Positions 53,878 to 62,052 of a stretch of DNA of 64,000 nt are shown in pieces. This DNA comes from JBQLZO01 sp052168315 (GTDB taxonomy: Bacteria; Planctomycetota; Phycisphaerae; Phycisphaerales; UBA1924). Each line of letters starts with the position of its first letter. Within the stretch, counting starts at the first letter, position 1. The DNA lies in the NCBI GenBank assembly GCA_052168315.1, contig JBQLZO010000028.1, positions 84,352-148,351 on the forward strand, given 5' to 3'. A program made the translations under genes and the position numbers. The notes beneath the pieces were generated by a model. The model saw only the letters and a program-made list of their open reading frames with translations. It was not told where the DNA came from and ran no database searches.

Positions 53878-54462
53878 ATGTCCCAGGTCCACTACCAGCG
53901 CACCCGCGAGATGACCATCGACGAGCTCCTGCTCGAGAACCGCGTCATCTTCCTCTTCGGAGAAATCAACCACAGCTCCGCCGCCAGGATCATGATGCAG
54001 ATGCTCTACCTCGAGCACCAGAAAAAGGGGCAGGACATCAACTTCTACATCAACTCCCCCGGAGGCGCTGTCGACGACACCCTGGCCATCTACGACACCA
54101 TGCGGTTCCTCAATTCCAAGGTCCAGACCTACTGCGTCGGGCGGGCCTACTCGGGCGCCGCGCTGCTCCTCGCCGCCGGCGAAAAGGGCAAGCGCTTCAT
54201 CCTCCCCCACGCACGCGTCATGATCCACCAGCCCTACGGCGGCGTCTACGGCCAGACCTCGGACATCCAGATCCAGGCCACCGAGATCATCAAGGCCAAG
54301 AAAACGCTCAACCAGATCCTCGCCAACCACACCGGGCAGACCATCGAACGCGTCGCCGAGGATGGCGAGCGCGACAAGTACTTCTCCGCCGGCGAGGCCA
54401 AGGAGTACGGGCTCGTCGACGAGATCCTCGAACTCCCAGAGGTCGCAAAGACCGCGGGCTGA
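53878..54462 (+). CDS. clpP: ATP-dependent Clp protease proteolytic subunit, first copy
   Basis: A 194-residue ClpP-fold serine peptidase subunit that degrades proteins fed by ClpX/ClpA-type ATPases. Catalytic residues align: Ser in GRAYSGAALLLAAG (most ClpPs have ASMGA here), His in RVMIHQPYGG and the Asp in AEDGERDKYFSA. The head-domain GQTSDIQIQATEI matches. The N-terminus (SQVHYQRTREMTIDELLLENRVIFL) is unlike the hydrophobic gating loop of standard ClpP and lacks an LVPMVVE-type start. ATG 53878 has GGAAGAGG nearby. The second clpP gene follows 113 bp later, so the two probably form a mixed complex. Confidence 0.93.
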   Translation: MSQVHYQRTREMTIDELLLENRVIFLFGEINHSSAARIMMQMLYLEHQKKGQDINFYINSPGGAVDDTLAIYDTMRFLNSKVQTYCVGRAYSGAALLLAAGEKGKRFILPHARVMIHQPYGGVYGQTSDIQIQATEIIKAKKTLNQILANHTGQTIERVAEDGERDKYFSAGEAKEYGLVDEILELPEVAKTAG

Positions 54463-54575
54463 CCCCCGCCGGCCGACCATCCCCACGCCGTCGCCAATCC
54501 CCCCAGTCCCACGCTCACAGCACCCACCACACCCGCCATCCCGCCGAGCCCCACCGGCACAGGAGAAACGCGAAC

Positions 54576-55193
54576 ATGTCCTACCTCGTCCCCATCGTCA
54601 TCGAGAACACCGGACGCGGCGAGCGCTCCTACGACATCTACTCTCGCCTCCTCAAGGACCGCATCATCTTCCTCGGCGGCCCCGTCGGCGATGAGGTCGC
54701 CAACCTCATCGTCGCTCAGTTCCTCTTCCTCTTCAACGCCGACCCCAAGTCCGACATCCACTTCTACATCAACTCCCCGGGCGGATCCGTCACCGCCGGG
54801 CTCGCCATGCTCGACACCATGCGCTTCGTCGGATGCGATGTCGCCACCTACATCGTCGGGCAGGCCGCCTCCATGGGCTCCGTGCTCGCCTGCGCCGGAA
54901 CCAAGGGCAAGCGCTTCGCCCTCCGCAACGCCCGCAACCTCATGCACCAGCCGCTCATCGGCGGCGTCCTCGAAGGCCAGGCCACAGACCTCGAGATCGA
55001 GGCCCGCGAGATGCTCCGCCTCCGGGACCGGCTCTACGCCATCTACTCCGAGGCGACCGGAAAGACCGCCGCCGAGATCGAGAAGACCTGCGACCGCAAC
55101 CGCTGGTTCGACGACGAGGAGATGCTCGAATTCGGGCTCATCGACCGCGTGCTCACCGAAGCGCCGATCCTCAAGACCGAACTCGACGACTGA
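54576..55193 (+). CDS. clpP: ATP-dependent Clp protease proteolytic subunit, second copy
   Basis: A 205-residue ClpP. It opens MSYLVPIVIENTGRGERSYDIY, the standard axial-gate start, then IYSRLLKDRIIFLGGPV. The active Ser is in VGQAASMGSVLA, His in LMHQPLIGGV and Asp in EKTCDRNRWFDDEE. The consensus is thus conventional, in contrast to the first copy. GGAGAAACGCGAAC leads into ATG 54576. The pair is in the same orientation; the fliN-like gene follows 150 bp later. No clpX, clpA or tig is adjacent. Paired ClpP1/ClpP2 systems are known in actinobacteria, Listeria and cyanobacteria; a heteromeric form here is inference. Confidence 0.95.
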   Translation: MSYLVPIVIENTGRGERSYDIYSRLLKDRIIFLGGPVGDEVANLIVAQFLFLFNADPKSDIHFYINSPGGSVTAGLAMLDTMRFVGCDVATYIVGQAASMGSVLACAGTKGKRFALRNARNLMHQPLIGGVLEGQATDLEIEAREMLRLRDRLYAIYSEATGKTAAEIEKTCDRNRWFDDEEMLEFGLIDRVLTEAPILKTELDD

Positions 55194-55343
55194 TCCCCGG
55201 GCACTCGTCCAACGCACCCCGCCACCCACACCGCCCGTTTCCGGACCATCCATCCCGCCCAGCCCGCACCCGCGGGCCCCGCCCGCGCTCCCAAGGCCGC
55301 GCGCGGTCATCCCGTCCGCCCCCGGCTCCGATGATCCCGGACG

Positions 55344-55691
55344 ATGGACCGGATCGAACGCCTCAGAAAGCTCGAAGTCCCCGTCATCGTCCGGCTCGGC
55401 GAGAAAACGCTGACGGTCGCCGCCGTCACCTCGCTCATGCCCGGCATGATCATCGAGCTCCCCAAGGGCGCCGAGGAACCGCTGGACCTGCTCGTCAACA
55501 ACACGCCCATCGGCGTCGGGCGGGCGGTGAAGGTCGGCGAGAACTTCGGGCTCCGCATCGCCGCCATCGGAGACGAGCGCGAGCGCCTGAACGCCCTCGC
55601 CGATCCCCAGGCCGCCTCGCGCGACGCGGGCGCCGCCGATGAGGATGAGGATGTCGCAGCGCTCGCCGCGGCGCTGCTCGCCGGCCAGTAA
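55344..55691 (+). CDS. FliN/SpoA-domain protein, lone copy
   Basis: A 115-residue protein whose first 75 residues form one SpoA (FliN/FliM/YscQ C-terminal) domain. LEVPVIVRLGEKTLTV, the turn LMPGMIIELPKGAEEPLDLLVNN and IGVGRAVKVGENFGLRIAAI match the FliN fold. A short acidic and Ala-rich tail follows (DEDEDVAALAAALLAG). In flagellar motors FliN builds the C-ring; in type III secretion its homologue does the same. No other flagellar or secretion gene is in the window, so either the operon is scattered or the domain has another use. It follows clpP by 150 bp and precedes the OPT transporter by 80 bp on the same strand. Confidence 0.85.
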   Translation: MDRIERLRKLEVPVIVRLGEKTLTVAAVTSLMPGMIIELPKGAEEPLDLLVNNTPIGVGRAVKVGENFGLRIAAIGDERERLNALADPQAASRDAGAADEDEDVAALAAALLAGQ

Positions 55692-55771
55692 GCGCCCCAG
55701 CCCCGGCTTGTCTGAAACGCCGTCAGTCGTCAGGATGTCCCGGAAGTCTTCATTCCGGGAGCACCGACACG

Positions 55772-58393
55772 ATGTCTCAGACGCCCACACCCAACGGCCC
55801 GGGTCGCCCCGACGATTCCAGCTCTGCCAGCCCACCCCGCACCCCCGCCGGGCCGCCCCCGGCCCCGAGCGGCGCCTCCGGCAGCTTCGCCGTCCGATAC
55901 CGCGAGGTCACCGTCGCCTCGATCGTCTTCGGCGTCGTCGTCGGCGCCATCATGAACGCCGCGATCACCTACGCCGGCCTGAAGATCGGATTCACCATCG
56001 TCGGCTCGGCCATCGCCGCGGTGCTCGGCTTCGGCGTGCTCCGCGGCGTGCTCCGCAGGGGTTCGATCCTCGAGATCAACATCGCCCAGACCGTCGCCTC
56101 GGCCGTCAACACGCCCAACTCCGGCGTCATCTTCACCGTGCCCGTCCTCCTCCTGCTCGGATACAACCTCTCCATCGACAGCGCCAACTTCTGGCTCATC
56201 ACGCTCGCCTGCGTCGCGGGCGCGGTCCTCGGCGGAGCGTTCATCGTCCCCCTCCGAAAGCAGATGCTCGACATCGAGCGCCTCCGATTCCCCAGCGCCA
56301 CCGCCGTCGCCGCCATCCTCAAGTCACCCGGCGCCGGCGCCAAGAAGTCCATCGTCCTGCTCGTGGGCATCATCGTCTCCGCGCTGATCGCGATCCCCGC
56401 CCAGTTCCCCGCACTCACCCGGCCCGCCAGCGTCGATGCCCTCGAAGACCTCGTCGAACGCGAACGCATCACACGCGCCGACATGCTGCTCACCAGGCAG
56501 ATCGATGAGTGGATCATCGCCGAATCCGCCCCGCCCGAACTCGTGGAACACGGGCGGCTCGCCGGCGAACTCGTCCGGGCCCGCGCCGAGAACCAGCCCG
56601 AAGCCAAGCAGGGCCTCTCCGCCGAGGATGCGGCCGCCCGCACCCGCCGGGTCAAGGAACTCGAACTGCTGATCGCCAACGCGAACGCCCGCGCCGTCGC
56701 CGCCATCGCCAACGCCGAGGAGATCCCCTCCGACCGCGCCCGCCTCGAAGCGCTCGGATATCCGCTCGAACTCGCCAAGCGGGCCCACGCAGCCTCGGCC
56801 GGCGAGGCGGAATGGAACGAACTGCGCAGCGTCAACGCCGGCTGGGCCGCCGATCGACCATTCGGATACGCGGACCTTCAAATCAGACTCGGCAAGCGTG
56901 TGCTGGAAGGCGCGCTGCCTGCCGACTTCGAATTCGACGGGCTGGGAACCCCCAACCCGGTCCTTGAGATCGGTGTCGATCGTGACCGCAGCGGCGTCCC
57001 GGACCTCATCGTCCAGGACGATCGCATCGATGTCGGACGGCTCCTGGGGCTCCCCGCGCAGATGCAGCTCATCTTCGCCATCGCGCCCTTCGCCCTCGGA
57101 GCCGGGTACCTGACGGGCCGCGCCGGGCTCTTCGTCCTCGCCGGCGGCGTGCTCGCATACCTCGTGATCAATCCCACCCTCTACGGCATGGGATGGCTCC
57201 CGGGCACCGTCCGGGCCCACGAGGTACCGGACTTCGTCTTCGGATCCATCAACAGACCGCTGGGCATCGGCCTCCTCCTCGGTGGCGCGCTCATGGGCGT
57301 CGTCTCGTCCCTCCCGGCCATCAAGTCGGCATTCAAGTCCATCGCCGCCGCAGGCGCCACCCGCGGAATCCCTGTCGCCAAGGACGAGCTGGGCATGCGC
57401 GTCCTCATCGTCGCCGTCCTCGCCGCCCTCGTCCTCCTCTTCATCGCCGCCGACTTCACCGGCTCAAAGCCCATCAATACCGTCGACCCAATCACCCAGG
57501 AACGCATCGAGTCCACCGAGTTCACCACCACGCACAATGGCTACACCATCGCCTTCGCAGCGCCCGACACCCTCGAAGCCTTCGAGAACGCCACGCCCGA
57601 GCGGAGGAACGCCGAGGTCAAGGAGTTCGCCGCCAACAAGCCCGGGCTCCTCGCCGGGATGGACCCACACCTCCGCGCAGCCATCATCGCCATCGTCGGA
57701 GCGCTCTGGATCTGGTTCGCAGGCATCATCATCGCCCAATGCACCGGAATGACCGACTGGTCACCCATCTCCGGCATGGCCCTGCTCACCGTGGTGCTCA
57801 TCATGCTGCTCGGCGGCCCCGGCGGCGTCATCGGCGCGGTGCTCATCGGCGCCGCGCTCTGCGTCGCCATCACATGCGCCGCCGACATGATGGCCGACCT
57901 CAAGACCGGATACCTCGTCGGCGCCTCGCCCAAGAAACAGCAGACCGTCGAACTCATCGCCACCGGCGTCGGACCGCTCATCACCATGGGCGTCCTGCTC
58001 GTCATCGTCGCCACCAACCTCCAGAAGTTCGGCGCCCCCATCGGCCCGGGCACCGACACCGTCGCCCCACAGGCACAGGCTCTCCAGGCCGTGATCACCG
58101 GCGTCCAGGGCGGAGCCATGCCATACGCCCTCTACGGGTTCGGCGCCCTCATCGGCGCGCTGCTCGGGCTCGGCGCCTTCGCCGGCCTCGGCGTCCTCGT
58201 CGGGCTCTCCATCTACCTCCCGATGCTCTACATCTCCACATACGGCATCGGGTGCCTCATCAACATGGGCGTCTCCAAGCTCAAGGGGCCAAAGTGGGCC
58301 GAGGAGTGGGGCGTCCCCCTCGCCGCCGGATTCATCGTCGGCGATGCCCTGCTCTCGCTCGGCGTCAACGCCGCCGTCCTCCTGCTCGGCTGA
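55772..58393 (+). CDS. OPT-family oligopeptide transporter with large soluble insertion
   Basis: An 873-residue polytopic protein of the OPT family, proton-coupled importers of peptides or metal chelates. The opening spans contain TVASIVFGVVVGAIMNAAITYAGLKIGFTIVGSA, close to the family motif around GLKIG, and later IAQCTGMTDWSPISGMALL and KKQQTVELIATGVGP. Between the fourth and following spans there is a hydrophilic stretch of about 200 residues (roughly 220-430), Arg/Glu/Ala-rich with helix-like repeats and a Ca-loop-like DRDRSGVPDL; it is not typical of OPT proteins. The N-terminal 30 residues are Pro/Ser-rich. The gene is followed 93 bp later by a two-span protein on the same strand. Confidence 0.9.
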   Translation: MSQTPTPNGPGRPDDSSSASPPRTPAGPPPAPSGASGSFAVRYREVTVASIVFGVVVGAIMNAAITYAGLKIGFTIVGSAIAAVLGFGVLRGVLRRGSILEINIAQTVASAVNTPNSGVIFTVPVLLLLGYNLSIDSANFWLITLACVAGAVLGGAFIVPLRKQMLDIERLRFPSATAVAAILKSPGAGAKKSIVLLVGIIVSALIAIPAQFPALTRPASVDALEDLVERERITRADMLLTRQIDEWIIAESAPPELVEHGRLAGELVRARAENQPEAKQGLSAEDAAARTRRVKELELLIANANARAVAAIANAEEIPSDRARLEALGYPLELAKRAHAASAGEAEWNELRSVNAGWAADRPFGYADLQIRLGKRVLEGALPADFEFDGLGTPNPVLEIGVDRDRSGVPDLIVQDDRIDVGRLLGLPAQMQLIFAIAPFALGAGYLTGRAGLFVLAGGVLAYLVINPTLYGMGWLPGTVRAHEVPDFVFGSINRPLGIGLLLGGALMGVVSSLPAIKSAFKSIAAAGATRGIPVAKDELGMRVLIVAVLAALVLLFIAADFTGSKPINTVDPITQERIESTEFTTTHNGYTIAFAAPDTLEAFENATPERRNAEVKEFAANKPGLLAGMDPHLRAAIIAIVGALWIWFAGIIIAQCTGMTDWSPISGMALLTVVLIMLLGGPGGVIGAVLIGAALCVAITCAADMMADLKTGYLVGASPKKQQTVELIATGVGPLITMGVLLVIVATNLQKFGAPIGPGTDTVAPQAQALQAVITGVQGGAMPYALYGFGALIGALLGLGAFAGLGVLVGLSIYLPMLYISTYGIGCLINMGVSKLKGPKWAEEWGVPLAAGFIVGDALLSLGVNAAVLLLG

Positions 58394-58486
58394 CCCCCGC
58401 CCTCTTCACCGCACCCACGCATCCCGCACGACCCGATCCGACCCAAGACCCCGACCTCCCAACAGTCCGCCCGGAGCCGTCGAACC

Positions 58487-59428
58487 ATGAAACCCATCGC
58501 GTACCTCATCATGGCCCTCTCCGTCGCACTCGGCGCCATCTCCGCCGCCACGGCCTACTTCGTGCCCATCGACGCCAACAACCTGCCCACCGAGAAACCG
58601 CTCGAACTCGCCGCCAACGCCGGCGTTTACGACCCCGCCCAACTCGACGGGCGGGCCCTTGAGCAGCTCGAGACCCGCATCGCCAACATCCGCGATGCCC
58701 AGGCCGAGCGCCGCGCCGCCGACGAAACCCATGAGCCCCTCGTCCGCCGCGATCCCGTCAGCGTCGACCTCCCCGAGGTGCCGACCGTCGAGGGCGAACC
58801 CAGCGCCCAGGAACGCATCGCCGAGAGCGAGGCCCTCAGGCCCGTCGCCCGCAAGGGCGATCTCCTCGATGAGCAGATGATCGCGCTCCTCCGTGACCGA
58901 GCAGAAGTCGGGCTGGTCAAGGTCACTACCTTCAACCCCGGAATCTGGCTCACCATGTGGCAGTCGTGGCTGTTCCTCGCCTCGATCGTCATGCTCACCG
59001 CCTCGGCGCTGGTCATCCGCACGGTCGATGCCCGCGCCCACCGGCGCGAGGCCGCCGAAGAGCGCGAGCACCGTTCCCCCGCAGACCCGCGCGTCATCGC
59101 CGAGAACATCTCCTCCACCGTCCGCGCCCTCATGGCCGAGCTGCAGCGCACCCCCCGCCCGGGCGAGCGCGTCCTGCTCATCGTCGAGCGGCTCGGAGCG
59201 ATCCAGCGCGACGATGTCCCCGCCTTCGCAGCCGCACGCCCGGTCCTCATCACCCGCTTCGGGCTCGGCGGGTTCGCCGAGATCATGGATGTCTTCGCCG
59301 CCGCCGAGCGCCAGATCAACCGCGCCTGGTCGGCCGCCGCCGACAATGTCGAAGCCGAAGCCATCGATGCGCTCGATCGGGCGCGGGCCATCCTGCCCGC
59401 CCTGGAAGAGCGGCTGGCTTCCAAGTAA
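58487..59428 (+). CDS. Two-span membrane protein, likely partner of the OPT transporter
   Basis: A 313-residue protein of no named family. Spans are at about residues 4-25 (YLIMALSVALGAISAATAY) and 160-185 (MWQSWLFLASIVMLTASALVI). Between them is an acidic extracytoplasmic domain (LEQLETRIANIRDAQAERRA, PVSVDLPEVPTVEGEPS), and a cytoplasmic helical region follows (LMAELQRTPRPGERVLLIVERLGAIQRDD; a 120-residue section). It lies 93 bp after the OPT gene on the same strand, which suggests co-transcription, and its own stop is convergent with the epimerase gene. Confidence 0.7.
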   Translation: MKPIAYLIMALSVALGAISAATAYFVPIDANNLPTEKPLELAANAGVYDPAQLDGRALEQLETRIANIRDAQAERRAADETHEPLVRRDPVSVDLPEVPTVEGEPSAQERIAESEALRPVARKGDLLDEQMIALLRDRAEVGLVKVTTFNPGIWLTMWQSWLFLASIVMLTASALVIRTVDARAHRREAAEEREHRSPADPRVIAENISSTVRALMAELQRTPRPGERVLLIVERLGAIQRDDVPAFAAARPVLITRFGLGGFAEIMDVFAAAERQINRAWSAAADNVEAEAIDALDRARAILPALEERLASK

Positions 59429-59509
59429 GCGATCCCGACCCGCCGGCGATGCGCTCGCCATCTCACCGGCCTCGACTCCGGCGGAACGCGCCCGCTGCCC
59501 CGGCCCGCC

Positions 59510-60553
59510 TCACCCGTCCACGCCGCTCGCCTGCGCCCGGTGCGGCTGGTCGCTGTCGTTCGGATCCCCGCCACCGCCGCCCTCCCCGCCACCCAGCCCG
59601 TCGCGGCTCGGATCGTTGAACCACGCCACCGTCTCGTCCAGCCCCGTCCGAAGATCGACGACCGGCTCGTACCCGATCGTCCGCCGCGCCTCATCGATGC
59701 TCGCGTGCGAGTGCGCCACATCCCCCTCGCGCGTCGGCTCGAACCGCGGGTTGACCCCGGGCCGATCGAGCAGCGCCTTCAGAGCGTCCAGCAGCTCAAG
59801 CAGCGTCACCCGCGAACCCGAGCCGACATTCAGCCCCTGCCCGCAAAGCCGCTTCGGCGTCACCCCCGCCAGCAGGTTCGCCAGCACCACATTCGTCACA
59901 TGGGTGAAGTCGCGCGACTGACGCCCATCCCCGTACACCGTCGGCGACTGGTTATTCGAAAGCGCGTTGATAAACGCCGGGATCACCGCCGCGTACGCCC
60001 CGCCCGGTCGCTGCCTTGGGCCGAACACATTGAAGTACCGCAGCGACACGCAATCGACATCCAGCGAGGACGCCCACGACCGCAGCGTGTGCTCCGCCGC
60101 CGCCTTGCTCGCCGCGTACGGCGACAGCGGATCAAGACGCATCCCCTCGTGCTTGGGAAGCTCCGGAGCATCGCCGTACACCGACGACGATGACGCGTTC
60201 ACGATCCGACGCACCCCCATCCGACGCGCCGATTCCAGCACCCGCAGCGTCCCGAGGTCGTTGACCTCGTGCGTCCGGGTCGGCTCCGCGATCGATCGGG
60301 GCACCGAAGCCAGCGCCGCCTGGTGGAACACCACGCGGCATCCCGCGAGCGTGTCGTCCAGCGCATCCGGCTCCAGGATCGACGCGTAGTTGAACCGCAC
60401 GCACCCCGGATACCGCTCGATCAGCGCGGTGATCACATCACCCTCGGAGGTCGAAAGATCGTCGATCACCCGCACCCGCGCCCCGGCGCTCAGCAGCGCC
60501 TGCGTCAGGTGCGAACCGATGAACCCGGCGCCGCCCGTGATGGCCACCGCCAT
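59510..60553 (-). CDS. NAD-dependent sugar epimerase/dehydratase
   Basis: A 347-residue extended SDR acting on nucleotide sugars. GGAGFIGSHL at the N-terminus binds NAD; DDLSTSEG follows; catalytic Ser/Tyr/Lys appear in NASSSSVYGDAP and YAASKAAAE, and RYFNVFGPRQRP and VYGDGRQSRDFTHV are the usual substrate-side motifs of UDP-glucose/glucuronate 4-epimerases. The exact sugar is not determined. The C-terminal 30 residues are Gly-rich and probably disordered. ATG 60553 starts the Rossmann strand directly; upstream ATGs at 60595 and 60601 are possible and lie close to a TACACT box at 60614-60619. It converges with the membrane-protein gene at 59428. Confidence 0.88.
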   Translation of the reverse strand: MAVAITGGAGFIGSHLTQALLSAGARVRVIDDLSTSEGDVITALIERYPGCVRFNYASILEPDALDDTLAGCRVVFHQAALASVPRSIAEPTRTHEVNDLGTLRVLESARRMGVRRIVNASSSSVYGDAPELPKHEGMRLDPLSPYAASKAAAEHTLRSWASSLDVDCVSLRYFNVFGPRQRPGGAYAAVIPAFINALSNNQSPTVYGDGRQSRDFTHVTNVVLANLLAGVTPKRLCGQGLNVGSGSRVTLLELLDALKALLDRPGVNPRFEPTREGDVAHSHASIDEARRTIGYEPVVDLRTGLDETVAWFNDPSRDGLGGGEGGGGGDPNDSDQPHRAQASGVDG

Positions 60554-60734
60554 CCCGGCGTACTGCCGATACACCCGCTCCGGTATGTGACGCATCGCCA
60601 TCACTGCCGCCAGAGTGTACGGCCAATCCTCCCCCCGATCACCTCCCCCGCGCCGTCCCGGGCGCGATGCCGCGCCCCCGGCCCCACCCGAAACACATAT
60701 CGGCCGTGCCCCGGGCGACCCGGGCGCGCCCCGC

Positions 60735-61331
60735 TCAGGTCCCGATCCGCTGCCGCGTCGCGGTCCGCGAGAACTCCCGCTGGTCGATCCACACCCGCCG
60801 CGGCACCGCCGGGCGGTTGTCCTGAAGCTCCAGCTGGATCGTCAGCACCATCTCCCGGTCCACCCCCGCCGTCACGCGGTCCTCGTACAGCCGCACAAAC
60901 AGCGAGTAGTCGTACAACCGCTCCAGCGTCCGACCCTCGAACTGCGCCCGGTCGATCGCATCGGCCACATCCGGATCATCGATGTCGAACGGGCGGGCAA
61001 CCCCCGAACGCAGCAGCGACTGCATGATCGGAATCACCACCCGCTCGCGCGTGATGCTCGCGTTCGTCGTGTCGTTCTTGTACTGCCGGATGATGATGTC
61101 CGCCGGCTGCCCATCGTCGGAGGTGATCACCCCCGCCGCGATCATCTCCTCCGAAAGCTCCCGCGCCAGCTGGTACACATCGCGAACCTGCGGCGGCGGC
61201 GGCGATGGAGGCCCCGAATACCCGGTCGAGCCCGCGCACCCGCCCATCGAAACCATGCCCATCGCGCCCAGCATCCCGCTCGCCGCGAGCACCAGCACGC
61301 CGCCGATCGATCGAATTCCGCTCAGTGCCAT
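60735..61331 (-). CDS. LpoB-family lipoprotein (penicillin-binding protein activator type)
   Basis: A 198-residue lipoprotein. The signal ends in SMGGC (Cys at about residue 32), then a Pro-rich linker (GPPSPPPPQVRDVY) and the LpoB-type domain: LSEEMIAAGVI, ADIIIRQYKNDTTNASI, then LRSGVARPFDI and LYDYSLFVRLYEDRV. In E. coli LpoB activates PBP1b in the outer membrane; the domain family (COG3417) is found more widely. ATG 61331 is used. It is the last gene of a minus-strand cluster with YcfL- and COG3014-like genes; E. coli also has ycfL next to lpoB, which supports the assignment. Confidence 0.82.
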   Translation of the reverse strand: MALSGIRSIGGVLVLAASGMLGAMGMVSMGGCAGSTGYSGPPSPPPPQVRDVYQLARELSEEMIAAGVITSDDGQPADIIIRQYKNDTTNASITRERVVIPIMQSLLRSGVARPFDIDDPDVADAIDRAQFEGRTLERLYDYSLFVRLYEDRVTAGVDREMVLTIQLELQDNRPAVPRRVWIDQREFSRTATRQRIGT

Positions 61332-61431
61332 AGACCGTGATCCTCGCAAAGCAGTGGGGGAGTGGTCAAATCGAAGTGTCACCGATCCGGCGATCACCGG
61401 GCGACGATCGCCCGGTTCGCAGGAACAGCGA

Positions 61432-61917
61432 TCAACGCTCGTGCAGCAGCTCCAGCCGGAAGTCCTTCGCACGGGCGCTGGGCGCCACCGACCGGATCCG
61501 CGCCGCAGCGCCCGGCTGGATGAACGCATCGGTCCAGAGCGTGTTCCCGGAATGCACGGACAGCCCGTTCTCATCGAACCATGTGAACCGATGCCGGTAG
61601 TACTGGATCGCCCGCGTGTCGTTGTACAACTCCGCCTCGACGATCCGGTTCCCCCCCGGGGCCGTCGCCTCGATGATCGGCCCGATCCGGACCCGCTTCG
61701 CGAACTCCGCATCCGTGATCACCCGCTCATCGGGAACCACCACCGGCGTGCCCGCCAGGTCCTTGTTCCCGACCGTGTTCACCGAAGGCGGCGTCTCGCA
61801 CCCCGGAACCACGCCCAGGCTCACGCCAAGACCCGCGATCAGCACCAACGCCAGCGCGAACCCCCCGCCGCCGCTCGCCCCCATCACGCCGCCCCGCTTC
61901 GCTCGATCCTGCGCCAT
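61432..61917 (-). CDS. YcfL-like lipoprotein (DUF1425)
   Basis: A 161-residue lipoprotein. The signal ALALVLIAGLGVSLGVVPGC ends in a lipobox (Cys about residue 40), and the mature part holds VVPDERVITDAEFAKRVRIG, EAELYNDTRAIQYYRHRFTWFDENG and PGAAARIRSVAP, which are hallmarks of the YcfL/DUF1425 family. ATG 61917 has GGAGG six bases upstream; the ATG at 61947 is a longer option. It lies 100 bp before lpoB and 135 bp after the COG3014-like gene. Its biochemical role is unknown even in E. coli. Confidence 0.8.
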   Translation of the reverse strand: MAQDRAKRGGVMGASGGGGFALALVLIAGLGVSLGVVPGCETPPSVNTVGNKDLAGTPVVVPDERVITDAEFAKRVRIGPIIEATAPGGNRIVEAELYNDTRAIQYYRHRFTWFDENGLSVHSGNTLWTDAFIQPGAAARIRSVAPSARAKDFRLELLHER

Positions 61918-62052
61918 CTCGGGCCTCCGCTCAGACTGAATCTCCATCCAACACCATCCGATCACACAGGTGATTTGTTCGCCCGATCAACCCTCCGCCG
62001 GCACAATCCACCCCGCGCCGCCCGCCAATGCGACCCTCCATCCCGCCAACGC

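Noticed and set aside
53627..53914. 95-residue frame in the region before clpP
   Set aside because: Pro/His/Ser-rich composition, overlaps the real clpP start in another frame, no SD.
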